A DNA stretch of 64,000 nucleotides from Myroides indicus (GTDB taxonomy: Bacteria > Bacteroidota > Bacteroidia > Flavobacteriales > Flavobacteriaceae): the NCBI RefSeq assembly GCF_004364575.1, contig NZ_SOAG01000018.1, positions 1 to 64,000 on the forward strand, given 5' to 3'. This document shows positions 26,318 to 35,600 of the stretch, in pieces; the stretch's first letter is position 1, and each line of letters opens with the position of its first letter. Under the pieces are notes generated by a model, which was not told where the DNA came from, searched no databases, and was given only the letters and a program-made list of their open reading frames with translations. The translations under genes and the position numbers were made by a program.

Positions 26318-27496
26318 TTGAAAACAAAAATTTTACAGCCTAAAGTACAGGATTTTATAAATCAATCTATTAATAGCAACATCCAAGACCTTTCTTTTAA
26401 AAAAAGCCCCTTTGAGGATGTTTCAATGGCTGAATTAATTGCCCAAATCCAAGCAAAACAAAAAGCAAAGGACAAACTACCCACTTGGTACAATACCAAA
26501 AACATTTTATATCCGCCTAAACTTTCCATCGAGCAAACTTCATCCGAAGAATGCGCACATTATAAAGCCAATTTGATCAACGGAAAATCTTTAGTAGATA
26601 TGACCGGAGGATTAGGTGTAGACACTTTCTATTTTGCACAACGCATGGATTATGTCTTTCACTGTGAAATTCAGACTGACCTCAGTCAAATTGCACAACA
26701 CAACCTACAACAGCTTCTCATTTCCAATGTAACTTATATCAATGAGGAAAGTATGTCTTTTTTAAAAAGAAAAATACAGTGTTTTGACTGTTTATACCTC
26801 GATCCTGCAAGGCGAAATCAAGCAAAAGAAAAAGTATTTTTTTTAAGTGATTGCACTCCTAATGTTGTTGAAAACCTGGATATTTACTTTCAATATTCTA
26901 ATCAAATCATGATTAAAACCTCTCCTCTTTTAGATATAAAATCCGGTATTAGTGAATTAAGGTTTGTAAAGCAAATTCACATTGTTGCACTTCAAAATGA
27001 TGTTAAGGAACTTATTTGGATTTTACAAAAAGATTATGTTGGAGAAATAGAATTGGTTGCGGTGAATATCGGTTCGGATTCAAAAGATATTTTTTCAGTT
27101 CAACAGTCAGAACAAGTTAATAATCAGTACAGTATACCTCAAAAATATCTATACGAACCCAATAATGCCATCATGAAGACGGGGAAATTTGATTCGGTTG
27201 CCCATCGGTTTCAATTAAACAAACTACATCAGCATACACAACTTTACACTTCGGATAATTTGATTTCTTTTCCAGGACGTTCATTTAAAATTGAAAAGGT
27301 TATTCCATTTAATAAATCAAATACAAAAACACACCTTCAAGGGCAGAAGGGTAACATTACAGTACGCAATTTTCCGATAAAAGTAGATGAAATTAGAAAA
27401 AGATGGAAAATAAAAGAAGGCGGCGAGCAATATTTTTTCTTTACTACAAATTTGTTAAATGAAAAAATTATATTAATTTGTAGCAAAACAAAATAG
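26318..27496 (+). CDS. SAM-dependent methyltransferase with THUMP-like domain (PG_1098 type)
   Basis: 392 residues. A TTG start directly after the previous stop is the only option that keeps the N-terminus (KILQPKVQDFINQSI). The Rossmann SAM motif is SLVDMTGGLGVDTFYFAQ at about 88-105, followed by CEIQTDLSQIAQHNL (acidic ribose-binding turn) and CLYLDPARRNQAKEKVF, where LDPAR replaces the NPPY-type motif. The C-terminal part has the ferredoxin-like/THUMP-like segment of Bacteroidota PG_1098 homologues (YLYEPNNAIMKTGKFDSVAH). RNA is the probable substrate; the exact target is unknown. Fourth gene of the tsaD operon. Confidence 0.88.
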   Translation: MKTKILQPKVQDFINQSINSNIQDLSFKKSPFEDVSMAELIAQIQAKQKAKDKLPTWYNTKNILYPPKLSIEQTSSEECAHYKANLINGKSLVDMTGGLGVDTFYFAQRMDYVFHCEIQTDLSQIAQHNLQQLLISNVTYINEESMSFLKRKIQCFDCLYLDPARRNQAKEKVFFLSDCTPNVVENLDIYFQYSNQIMIKTSPLLDIKSGISELRFVKQIHIVALQNDVKELIWILQKDYVGEIELVAVNIGSDSKDIFSVQQSEQVNNQYSIPQKYLYEPNNAIMKTGKFDSVAHRFQLNKLHQHTQLYTSDNLISFPGRSFKIEKVIPFNKSNTKTHLQGQKGNITVRNFPIKVDEIRKRWKIKEGGEQYFFFTTNLLNEKIILICSKTK

Positions 27497-27498
27497 CT

Positions 27499-28122
27499 AT
27501 GAAGATTTTTTTATCCTTATTATTGTTTGGAGGTATTTTTACAATGAATTTATCAGCACAGGAAAAAAAATGTAATATTGATTATGAAATCAAAAACGAC
27601 TCTATTTGTTTTGTCAAAACCAAAGATCAGCTAATTTATAAAAAAGACTCAAACAGTATTTCATCTTCTGTATTTTTCTCCCTTATCAGCAAAGATGAAA
27701 ATCCTTTTTTACATTTTCAGTTTTTTCAAAAAAGTCAAAATATTCTACCTATTAACTGTATTAATCACAAAAGTATAATAGCCTTAAAACTTCAAAATGG
27801 AAGGATCATAAACACCTACTATATAGGAGAGGAAAAATGCAGCAAACATACAGCTGATAGCGAAACTCAAAGTAATATTTATATTTTAGCTGCAAACTTT
27901 ATCATTCAAAAAGAAGATTTATCCTATTTACAAGAATCTCCTGTAACTACTGTGCAAATCAGATTTACCAACACAACAGAACAAGAACAAATAACTCAAA
28001 AAGAATCTGATTCTGATACCACCGATAAAGAAACACTTCCTGCATATTTTTTTATTGACCATATTCCATGTATCGAAAAAGAGATACAGCAAGAGAAAAA
28101 TACAGAAGCTGAAGAAATATAG
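27499..28122 (+). CDS. Predicted secreted protein of unknown function
   Basis: 207 residues. Signal peptide MKIFLSLLLFGGIFTMNLSA then QEKKCNIDYEIKNDSI. The mature part is beta-rich with six Cys residues, which could form disulfides in the periplasm (C25, C38, C95, C112 and others by approximate count), and an acidic Glu/Ser/Asp-rich tail (QKESDSDTTDKE, EIQQEKNTEAEEI). No family recognised. It is the last gene of the tsaD operon, 2 bp after the methyltransferase, and is convergent with the next gene, with no clear terminator between. Confidence 0.7.
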   Translation: MKIFLSLLLFGGIFTMNLSAQEKKCNIDYEIKNDSICFVKTKDQLIYKKDSNSISSSVFFSLISKDENPFLHFQFFQKSQNILPINCINHKSIIALKLQNGRIINTYYIGEEKCSKHTADSETQSNIYILAANFIIQKEDLSYLQESPVTTVQIRFTNTTEQEQITQKESDSDTTDKETLPAYFFIDHIPCIEKEIQQEKNTEAEEI

Positions 28123-28151
28123 TTTTTGAACATAAACATTCCAAAAAAACC

Positions 28152-28481
28152 TTAATTTCTTATACTATTGATAAATTCTTCCACATCACTGTCAAATGTT
28201 GGCTTTTGCAGCAATTCCAAAGCTAAATTGCACATTTTTTTAAAGTGAACCTTAGTATAACTTCTTCCAAAACTCATCTTGCAAAAATCACCTATAATGC
28301 CAAAAACTCCATTTATTTCTTCCTGTGATACTTCCTTTTTACCGGCATACCTACCCCTTAAAACAGCTGCTCCTACGTATGCACCTATTTCTACCACTAG
28401 TTTTGTATTTAAAATTTGTTTTTTATCTGCTAAATACATCAATTCGTCCAAATTGTGGTGAATCAGTGATTGTATATCCAT
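28152..28481 (-). CDS. Small conserved-looking helical protein, unknown function
   Basis: 109 residues, soluble, no signal peptide. Predominantly helical: SLIHHNLDELMYLADKKQIL, then a Gly/Ala-rich VVEIGAYVGAAVLRGRYAGK, GVFGIIGDFCKMSFGRSYTK and a C-terminal NLALELLQKP. Two Cys residues (approx. 68 and 85). I do not recognise the family. It lies 72 bp downstream of the NtrC-type regulator on the same strand and may be co-transcribed with it; it faces the tsaD operon. Confidence 0.65.
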   Translation of the reverse strand: MDIQSLIHHNLDELMYLADKKQILNTKLVVEIGAYVGAAVLRGRYAGKKEVSQEEINGVFGIIGDFCKMSFGRSYTKVHFKKMCNLALELLQKPTFDSDVEEFINSIRN

Positions 28482-28553
28482 AATTAAAGTTCAATTTATT
28501 GCAAATAAAAAGTAGAGTGAATTTTTTTTTAGTTTAGCTCACTTTATTTGTGA

Positions 28554-29939
28554 TTATAATTCTATATTGTAAAGCTTCATCTTATTATATAATGTTTTTC
28601 TGTCTATACCTAATACTTGAGCAGCTTTTGTTTTATTAAATTTTACTTTTTCCAATGCAGTCCGAATAGCTTGCTCCTCATTCCGAGACGAAAATAATTT
28701 GAGATCTTCTTCATCTTTTATAGAAACCGATGTAGTTGTAGCTTTATCTGCTTTTGGAGCAAACATTTCTGAAGGCAAAACATCCTTTTGAATAACATTA
28801 CCTTTTGCCAGCAATACAGAACGTTTAATTATATTTTTCATTTCACGCAAATTCCCCGGCCAGTCATACATCAAAAAGATACGTTCAACCTCATCCGAAA
28901 AAAACTCTATTTCTTTTTCAAGTTCTTCATTAGAAACTTTCAAAAAATACTTTGCAAACATCAAAATATCTTCTCCCCTATCCGCCAGTCTTGGGGCAAC
29001 TATACCGAATTCATTTAATCTGTGATATAAATCTTCCCTAAATTCACCTTCTCTTACAGCTTTTGGCAAATCTTCGTTGGTAGCGGCAATAACTCTTATA
29101 TTCACCTCTATTTCGTTGCTGCTTCCCACCGGCTTTACCTTGCGTTCTTGCAGAGCTCTTAGCAGCTGAACTTGAACTTCATAAGATAAGTTTCCTACTT
29201 CATCCAAAAATATAGTTCCTCCGTTAGCTGCCTCAAAATGACCTACTTTATCTGTTACTGCTCCGGTAAAAGAACCTTTAACATGACCAAAAAACTCACT
29301 TGATGCCAAATCTTTGGGAATAGCTCCGCAGTCAACGGCAATATAGGGTCTGTCTTTCCTTTTACTTTTTAAATGAATAGAATGGGCTATATTTTCTTTT
29401 CCTGTTCCACTGTCTCCAATAATCAGTACGGACATATTAGTAGGCGCCACCAAATCTATATATTCGTTAAGCTGTTTAGATGCTTTGCTGTTTCCTTTTA
29501 CATATCCGTTGTTATCATTTAATGATGCCTTTTTAGAGCCTCTTTTTTCTGTAGAAGGTTCAATAACAACAGATGATTTTTTTTCCAATGCCTGCTTGAT
29601 GGTCATTAGAATTTCATCCGGATTAATTGGTTTTGCCACATAATCAAATGCTCCTAACTTCATCGCATTTACAGCTGTTTTTATTTCTGTATAGCCGGTC
29701 ATCAATATAACCTGAGCCGAGGGGCATTGTTTTTTAATGTATTTCAAAAGTTCTATACCATCACTATCGGGTAAGCGAACATCTGTTAAAACAATATCAA
29801 AACACTCCTTATTAATAGATTGCTGGGCTTCTGATGCTTTAAAAACATTGGTAACATTATATCCTTTTTTTGTTAAAAAAGTTTTCAACATTTCGCAAAA
29901 TGGAACATCGTCATCTATAACCAGTACCTTGTAACTCAT
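28554..29939 (-). CDS. Sigma-54-dependent response regulator, NtrC family
   Basis: 461 residues, three domains. Receiver 1-120 with phosphorylatable Asp53 (IVLTDVRLPDSDG) and Lys103 region YVAKP. AAA+ sigma-54 activation domain about 145-390: Walker A GDSGTGKE at 175-182, the sigma-54-contact loop GSFTGA at 222-227 (the consensus is GAFTGA), Walker B GGTIFLDEVGN, arginine-finger region EDLYHRLNEFGI. Fis-type HTH at the C-terminus (KVKFNKTKAAQVLG and IDRKTLYNKMKLYNIEL). No cognate kinase is adjacent. Promoter-like TTG-N20-TAAATTTG at 29992-29962. Confidence 0.92.
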   Translation of the reverse strand: MSYKVLVIDDDVPFCEMLKTFLTKKGYNVTNVFKASEAQQSINKECFDIVLTDVRLPDSDGIELLKYIKKQCPSAQVILMTGYTEIKTAVNAMKLGAFDYVAKPINPDEILMTIKQALEKKSSVVIEPSTEKRGSKKASLNDNNGYVKGNSKASKQLNEYIDLVAPTNMSVLIIGDSGTGKENIAHSIHLKSKRKDRPYIAVDCGAIPKDLASSEFFGHVKGSFTGAVTDKVGHFEAANGGTIFLDEVGNLSYEVQVQLLRALQERKVKPVGSSNEIEVNIRVIAATNEDLPKAVREGEFREDLYHRLNEFGIVAPRLADRGEDILMFAKYFLKVSNEELEKEIEFFSDEVERIFLMYDWPGNLREMKNIIKRSVLLAKGNVIQKDVLPSEMFAPKADKATTTSVSIKDEEDLKLFSSRNEEQAIRTALEKVKFNKTKAAQVLGIDRKTLYNKMKLYNIEL

Positions 29940-29961
29940 ACAATCTTATTTTTATGCTAAG

Positions 29962-29992
29962 CAAATTTAGTATTTTATTACTTAGAAACCAA
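29962..29992 (-). promoter_or_regulatory. Promoter of the NtrC-type gene
   Basis: Minus strand: TTG at 29992-29990, 20-nt spacer, exact TAAATTTG at 29969-29962. This places the transcription start about 18 nt upstream of the ATG and downstream of the terminator-like hairpin at 30025-30046. Confidence 0.6.
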
Positions 29993-30024
29993 TCCGCATA
30001 AAAATTAATCAGTTATATAAACAG

Positions 30025-30046
30025 CAAAAGGGAGCTTTGAGCCCCC
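30025..30046 (-). terminator. GC-rich hairpin upstream of the NtrC promoter
   Basis: On the minus strand GGGGGCT pairs with AGCTCCC (plus-strand 30040-30046 and 30030-30036; one G-T pair) across a CAA loop, followed by TTTTG. It could end tamL transcription or a separate small transcript in the 30047-30355 interval. Confidence 0.55.
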
Positions 30047-30355
30047 TAATTGCCGGAAGATTTCTCTTCTTCACCTTACTAACGATCTAACCTGTTATCT
30101 TGACGATAACAAAAACTTTTTTACAAACACTTAATTTTCTTTTTCAAGCTTAGGTCAAAGTGCTTAACCTAATTTTTATAACACCTTACGCTTAGTATAT
30201 AGGAAAAACCATGCCAAAAAACACAAACCTTACATCACAAAACACAAACACTTAATAATCAACATTATAATTTATTCATTAAAAAAAGAAAAAATATTTT
30301 TTTAATTGTCTCTACAAATTCCACAATCTCAATATGTGCAAAATATCCCCATTTA
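30047..30355. other. Gene-free 309-bp interval downstream of tamL
   Basis: No coding frame. It holds a GTTATC/GATAAC hairpin at 30094-30110, a partly symmetrical GGTCAAAGTGCTTAACC near 30153-30169, and a more G/C-rich patch at 30020-30110 than its surroundings, ending at the hairpin at 30025-30046. It may be a long tamL 3' UTR or encode a small RNA; no exact -7 box for an independent minus-strand promoter was found. Confidence 0.4.
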
Positions 30356-32665
30356 TTAGAAAGGATACCCAATAGCGAAATTAAACATAAGATTATCTTT
30401 TCGCCATTCTCTGTCCCCGAATTTTATATCTTTCACCACCCAGCGTTCGCCACTATCATTATATGGTACGCGTAACGGAAAAGCAAAATCTAAACGCAAG
30501 ACAAGAAAGGTTATGTCAAATCTTAAACCGGCACCTGCTCCAATCGCTATTTCTTTATAGAAATTCGCACTGATTTTACCACCAGGACGGTCTCCTACCT
30601 CGTTCAGGTTCCAAATATTTCCTGCATCGACAAACAACGCTCCGTGAACAATACTAAACAGCTTTTTCCGGTATTCCAGATTCATTTCCAATAACATATC
30701 TGCAGACTGATCCGGAATAAATTTTGAATTATAACTATTAGGGTCAAACACTCCCGGTCCTAATGTTCTAGCCCTAAAAGCTCTTATACTATTGCTTCCG
30801 CCAATATAAAATTGCTTTGTATAGGGTAAGTTTCTAGAATTGCCATAGGCAAATCCAACCCCTCCGTGAAAACGAGTAACTAATTGAGATGTTCTATTGA
30901 GCTTTAAATAATAACGAAAATCGTGTTCTGTTTTAATATATTGACTGAAAGGAACTCCTAAAACATTTTTTTCCTTTCCTTTATCCAAATTAGCTCCCAT
31001 CAGCAAACCAGTAATATTTCCTGAAAAATCAAGCATTCCACGATAATAAAAGGTATGTTTTTTATATTGCTGCATGGTATTGGTAAAAGTATAAATATAG
31101 GTTGGTCCAAATATTAATTGTTTATCTAAAACTCGTTCTAACGACGGATTTCCCTCTGCATATTCTCTGTATAAATCAGTAACATTATCAGGGCTTACAT
31201 AATTAACTTCAAACAAATTGAGTTGATGTTCTTTCCTAGCGTTCTCTTTCCATAAATAGCCCCAAGATGCCTTAAATGAGGTTAGCGAGTAGAGCTTGGT
31301 ACGCTCCAGATATTCCATACCTACGGTTGCTTTGGTTTTTGGTACATAGGCACTGGAAGATTGGAATTCCCAAGGTGTTATTACTTTAGGCCACGTCAAA
31401 CTCATTTCTGTTCCTATTTTAAATACGTTATATCCTTTATTACGGGATGACATTTGGAAATCAGCACCTCCATAAAGTGATGCCGAAAACAATTCCGCAC
31501 CTTTAAAGGCATTTTTATGAAGCCAGTTAATATTTAACTCTGCTCCGTTATAACTGGCAGAATTGGTTTTGCCTAAAAGTTCCAGCCGGATTGCCTTAGG
31601 TTTATCTGGTGTAAGATAATAATATGCATCTAATTTATGATTCACGGAATCGGAAATAACAAATTGATTTTTCACAAATTTAAAAACGCCTAAACTCACT
31701 AACCTGTTTAGCGATAAATTATGATCATTTCTGTTATAAAGCTCGCCATGTTCCAAATAAATGGTTCTATCGTAAATAGATGGTTTGAATTTCTTTTTTA
31801 AATCTATGACTGAGAAATCTTTGTAAGAATAAGCAGAATCTTTTTGTCCCTCTAAATCAGTATCTGACAATTGATAATCAGAATAAATATAAATTTTATC
31901 AATGGTATATGGGCTTAAAGCCAGTTCCGGCGTCTTTTCTTTTACTTTTACAAATAAATCTACCTGATGATTACCTACAGTACTATCTACCTGTATTAAT
32001 AAATCATTATCACTAAAAAAATAATAACCTTGATTTTTTAAATAATTATCGTAGCGAACCCGTTCATTTTTAATTGCGTCCAAACTATATGGTGTACCCT
32101 GTTTTAATCTTGTCCATCTGCCACCGCGTGCTATTAACTGCTGTACAGGCGTAGAATCGTTTAAAAAAGTAACTTGATTAATCAAATATTGTTTTCCCGG
32201 AGTTACTGCATATTTTACGCCTCTTTTTTGTTTTCCGTCATCTATGGAATCGGAAGAAACTTTGACCTGAAAATAACCATTATTTTCCATTCGGTTTGCC
32301 AGTATAGAACTGTTGTACTCCATATCTACCTGACTAAAAAGTACAGGAGGCTGTCCGAGTTTATTGCGCATCCATCTTCGGATACCGCTATCCTTTTCTT
32401 TATCTCCTGCCAGATTGTAAAAAAACAATTTAGGACGCATACCCAAAAATTTACTGTTGGGGATAGGACGTAAAAGCGGTTGAAGCTCTTCTTCCAAGGA
32501 TGACTTTGTTTTTTTGCTCAGTTGTTCGCTCTCTATAGTTACTTCTCCTCTGGTGTAAAGAATTTCATCTTTCTCTAAATGGCGAGTACTGCTGCATGAA
32601 AACAACAAAAAAATCCATCCAACGGTGGCAATATTTAAAAGTTTATTTGTCCTGGTTACTTTCAT
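30356..32665 (-). CDS. tamL: TamL: lipoprotein Omp85/BamA-family outer-membrane protein
   Basis: 769 residues. A lipoprotein signal (VGWIFLLFSCSSTRHLEK, lipobox Cys at about 24) distinguishes the Bacteroidota TamL form from proteobacterial TamA. Residues 30-430 hold POTRA-like domains (NRMENNGYFQVKVSSDSID, YDNYLKNQGYYFF); the C-terminal ~330 residues are an Omp85 barrel with FYIGGSNSIRAFRARTLGPG (the VRGY/F-type motif region of strand/loop 6) and LRLDFAFPLRVPYNDSGERW, ending in NFAIGYPF with a terminal Phe. Its ATG lies 23 bp inside the end of tamB, so the pair is translationally coupled. It works with TamB in assembling outer-membrane or surface proteins. Confidence 0.9.
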   Translation of the reverse strand: MKVTRTNKLLNIATVGWIFLLFSCSSTRHLEKDEILYTRGEVTIESEQLSKKTKSSLEEELQPLLRPIPNSKFLGMRPKLFFYNLAGDKEKDSGIRRWMRNKLGQPPVLFSQVDMEYNSSILANRMENNGYFQVKVSSDSIDDGKQKRGVKYAVTPGKQYLINQVTFLNDSTPVQQLIARGGRWTRLKQGTPYSLDAIKNERVRYDNYLKNQGYYFFSDNDLLIQVDSTVGNHQVDLFVKVKEKTPELALSPYTIDKIYIYSDYQLSDTDLEGQKDSAYSYKDFSVIDLKKKFKPSIYDRTIYLEHGELYNRNDHNLSLNRLVSLGVFKFVKNQFVISDSVNHKLDAYYYLTPDKPKAIRLELLGKTNSASYNGAELNINWLHKNAFKGAELFSASLYGGADFQMSSRNKGYNVFKIGTEMSLTWPKVITPWEFQSSSAYVPKTKATVGMEYLERTKLYSLTSFKASWGYLWKENARKEHQLNLFEVNYVSPDNVTDLYREYAEGNPSLERVLDKQLIFGPTYIYTFTNTMQQYKKHTFYYRGMLDFSGNITGLLMGANLDKGKEKNVLGVPFSQYIKTEHDFRYYLKLNRTSQLVTRFHGGVGFAYGNSRNLPYTKQFYIGGSNSIRAFRARTLGPGVFDPNSYNSKFIPDQSADMLLEMNLEYRKKLFSIVHGALFVDAGNIWNLNEVGDRPGGKISANFYKEIAIGAGAGLRFDITFLVLRLDFAFPLRVPYNDSGERWVVKDIKFGDREWRKDNLMFNFAIGYPF

Positions 32666-35600
32666 CTTTTAATTGTTTTTTCAGTTGCTTCCTGTCTTTC
32701 GAACGCTCAAATAATTCCTTAAATTTTTCATAGCTCATTGTAATGACAAATCCCACTCCTGTTTCGATTATCTGTCCTTGCAAAGCAACTTCGTATTGAT
32801 TTTTGCGATAAACCCGCATTACATATCTACCGTCTTTTGACAAGGCATATTCTAATTCTATGTCTCCCGCAATATTAGCTACCTGTTCATTTTCGCGCTG
32901 TGCTCCTTCTACTTCAAAACTACTACCTACGGTTACTTTTAGTCTGTCTGAAAACAGTCTTTTAGATACCGCCACATTCAAATCTGTACGATTTTCTCTT
33001 GTTCCGGTTGAAAAATCTTCAGAGGATTCTAAATTAAAATTAAGTTCTACACCCGAAATCAGATTGCTTGCCAAATTATTTAACTGATCAGATAACAATC
33101 GGCTTACACTTTGTCTTGCCATTGCTCCGGCACTCATTCCGCCTGCACTGCTTTCAAACGGATTTTCCCCAATAAACCGATTCAGCAAAAGCAAAGCAAA
33201 AACTTGTTTGTTTAATTCTGATTCGTTTGTTCTTAATTGCTCTAATTTGGTTTTAGTATTGGAAATTACATCTCCTGACACATTGCTGATACCATCTTTT
33301 AGCAAAACATCAAATGAGATTTCCGGCTTAAGCAGTTCTCCTTTCATTTTCAGCAAAGCCTGAAAAGGTATTTTTTGCTTGTACATGTTTTGCTGTGCCT
33401 GAGATAAATCGCCCAATTGCCCTTCCAACAAGTCAATTGGAGCAGTTTTTATTTCGTAAACCGCCGTCAGATCCAGATTGGCAGAAGTTGGTTCTCCTGT
33501 CCAGATGATAGAGCTACCTGGTTGCACCACAAATTTTCGCTTTATAAAATTAAAAGATAAATCATAGGAACCATCTGTAAACTCATATCGTCCCGTTAGC
33601 GTAACTTTTCCTGACGGATCAATACCTCCAACTAAATCTGCATCACCTTTAATCGTTATTTTATCTCCGCTGGATTTATCCATAATCATATTAAAAGTTG
33701 CCTCTTTATCTACGTTTATAGCCAAAGAAACATCTAATCCTTGCAGTGCTGACTTATTGAAATCGTCTTCGTACTTTCTCCTTTCTGCTTCACGCAGGCT
33801 TTCTTCGTCAATAAATTCCACAATTCCTTCCCGATCTGCTATAGAAGGATCTTCCTGAGGCAGAACAATAGTAAAGTTCGTTTTTTCTCCTATTCCTATT
33901 CCTCCGGTAACAACAGGCTTATTGAGATCTCCTTTTATATTTAAATTAGTGTCAAATATAAGTGTGCCATAATACATATCATTATCTTTTTCTGTAGAAT
34001 TTATAGCTTTAAAATCTAAAGCTTTGATGCTTAGATTGAAAGCATAATCACGATATGTTTTTGTAAGTACCTGTCCGTCAATAACCAATAAATTCCCATC
34101 ACTATCTGTAATGCTGAATTTATCCAGTTCTATTCCTCTTTCTGTAAATGATATTTTTTCATTTATATTTTTAAAGTCCGCATTGACCGGATTAACATGA
34201 ACTCCAATATCATTAAAATCAAAACTTCCTAAAATTTTGGGTTCTGTAAACTTTCCGCCAATATTTATTGTTCCTGAAAAATACCCCTGAGCATCGGAAA
34301 TATTGCCTTTAGTAAAACTTTCAAGAGCTTTCATCTGCAGTTTTTCCAAATCAAGTTTAAGGTACATTTTTTGTTCATCTGCATCAACAAATCCTTTTAA
34401 CTCCATCTTATTTTCGCCTCCTTCAAGAATGACATCTGCTAAAAACTGACTTTGCGTTTTATTTTTAACTCCGACATGTAAATTGCCCAGCGGAATTTCC
34501 ATAACATGAAGCTTACTGATATCTAAATCAGATACAAATCGGAAGTCGGTTGTCAAATCCTTTAAAAAAATATCTCCATCTATAAAACCTCCTGCTAAAA
34601 CTTTATCTTTCTGAACAATTTGAGTGAGCAATTCAATATCGAAATTCTGAAATTCAATTTTAAGCGGACTGTTTGCCAACTCTTGTTCAGAGTTTATTTT
34701 TAAAAAACTATTTTTATAAGTCAGATCAAAGTTTTTGGCATAAAAACCTCCCTCTGTCAGTACAATAGCATTTTCAGGATTTATATTCCACAGATTGTAA
34801 TCCAGCATAAACCCATTTTGATTTAAACTGATTTCAAAACTATTATTTACTGCGCGTATCTTTCCTGCTACAACATACCACAGAGCTTCTTGCTTATCTT
34901 TCAAATTTAAATCATACGTAATTGTGTTTCCTTTGATGTCTCCGTTTAAATTTGCTCTGTCTAACGCTATGGATGCATTGGCTATTTTATCTATTCCTAC
35001 GTCATAATATAACGCATTTTGATTGGGTTTGAGACTTAGTTTTATATTATTAATCTCATTTTCTCCATATTTTAATAAAGGAACTTTTCCTTCAAGGCTA
35101 ATCCAATTTGTTGATAGTTTATAGCTCCCAGAAAGATTTACAGGCTGAATTTCTTTGAGATCAGGCAATACCTCGTGAAGAATTTCTTCGTCATTAATAT
35201 TTAATTGATATGAAAAAAATTGATCGCGGTTTATGCCTTCCGTTTGCTCCTCCTCCTTTGTTATGTCTTTTTCACTTTGTTCTGCACCAAAGTCAAAATA
35301 GTTTTTAATCGTATGCGTTAGTGATTCTCCTAATTTTGTAAGCTGATAATCTCCTTCCATTTCAAAACTAACGACCTGCGAATCAATTGTCATTTTTCTA
35401 AAATTTTGAGAAGCCTCTGCTTCAAAAACAATTGGCTTTAAAGTGTATTGTTTATCTCCAAAATCTATAAAAAAGTCATTTACAAACGTTTTTCCCGCCA
35501 AACTATCAGGGAGGATATTATTCATATCTGCCTCTATTTTTCCTGCCATACGCAGGTGTTGGTCTGTCAGATGAAGGTTGTATAAATCTATATTTGACAA

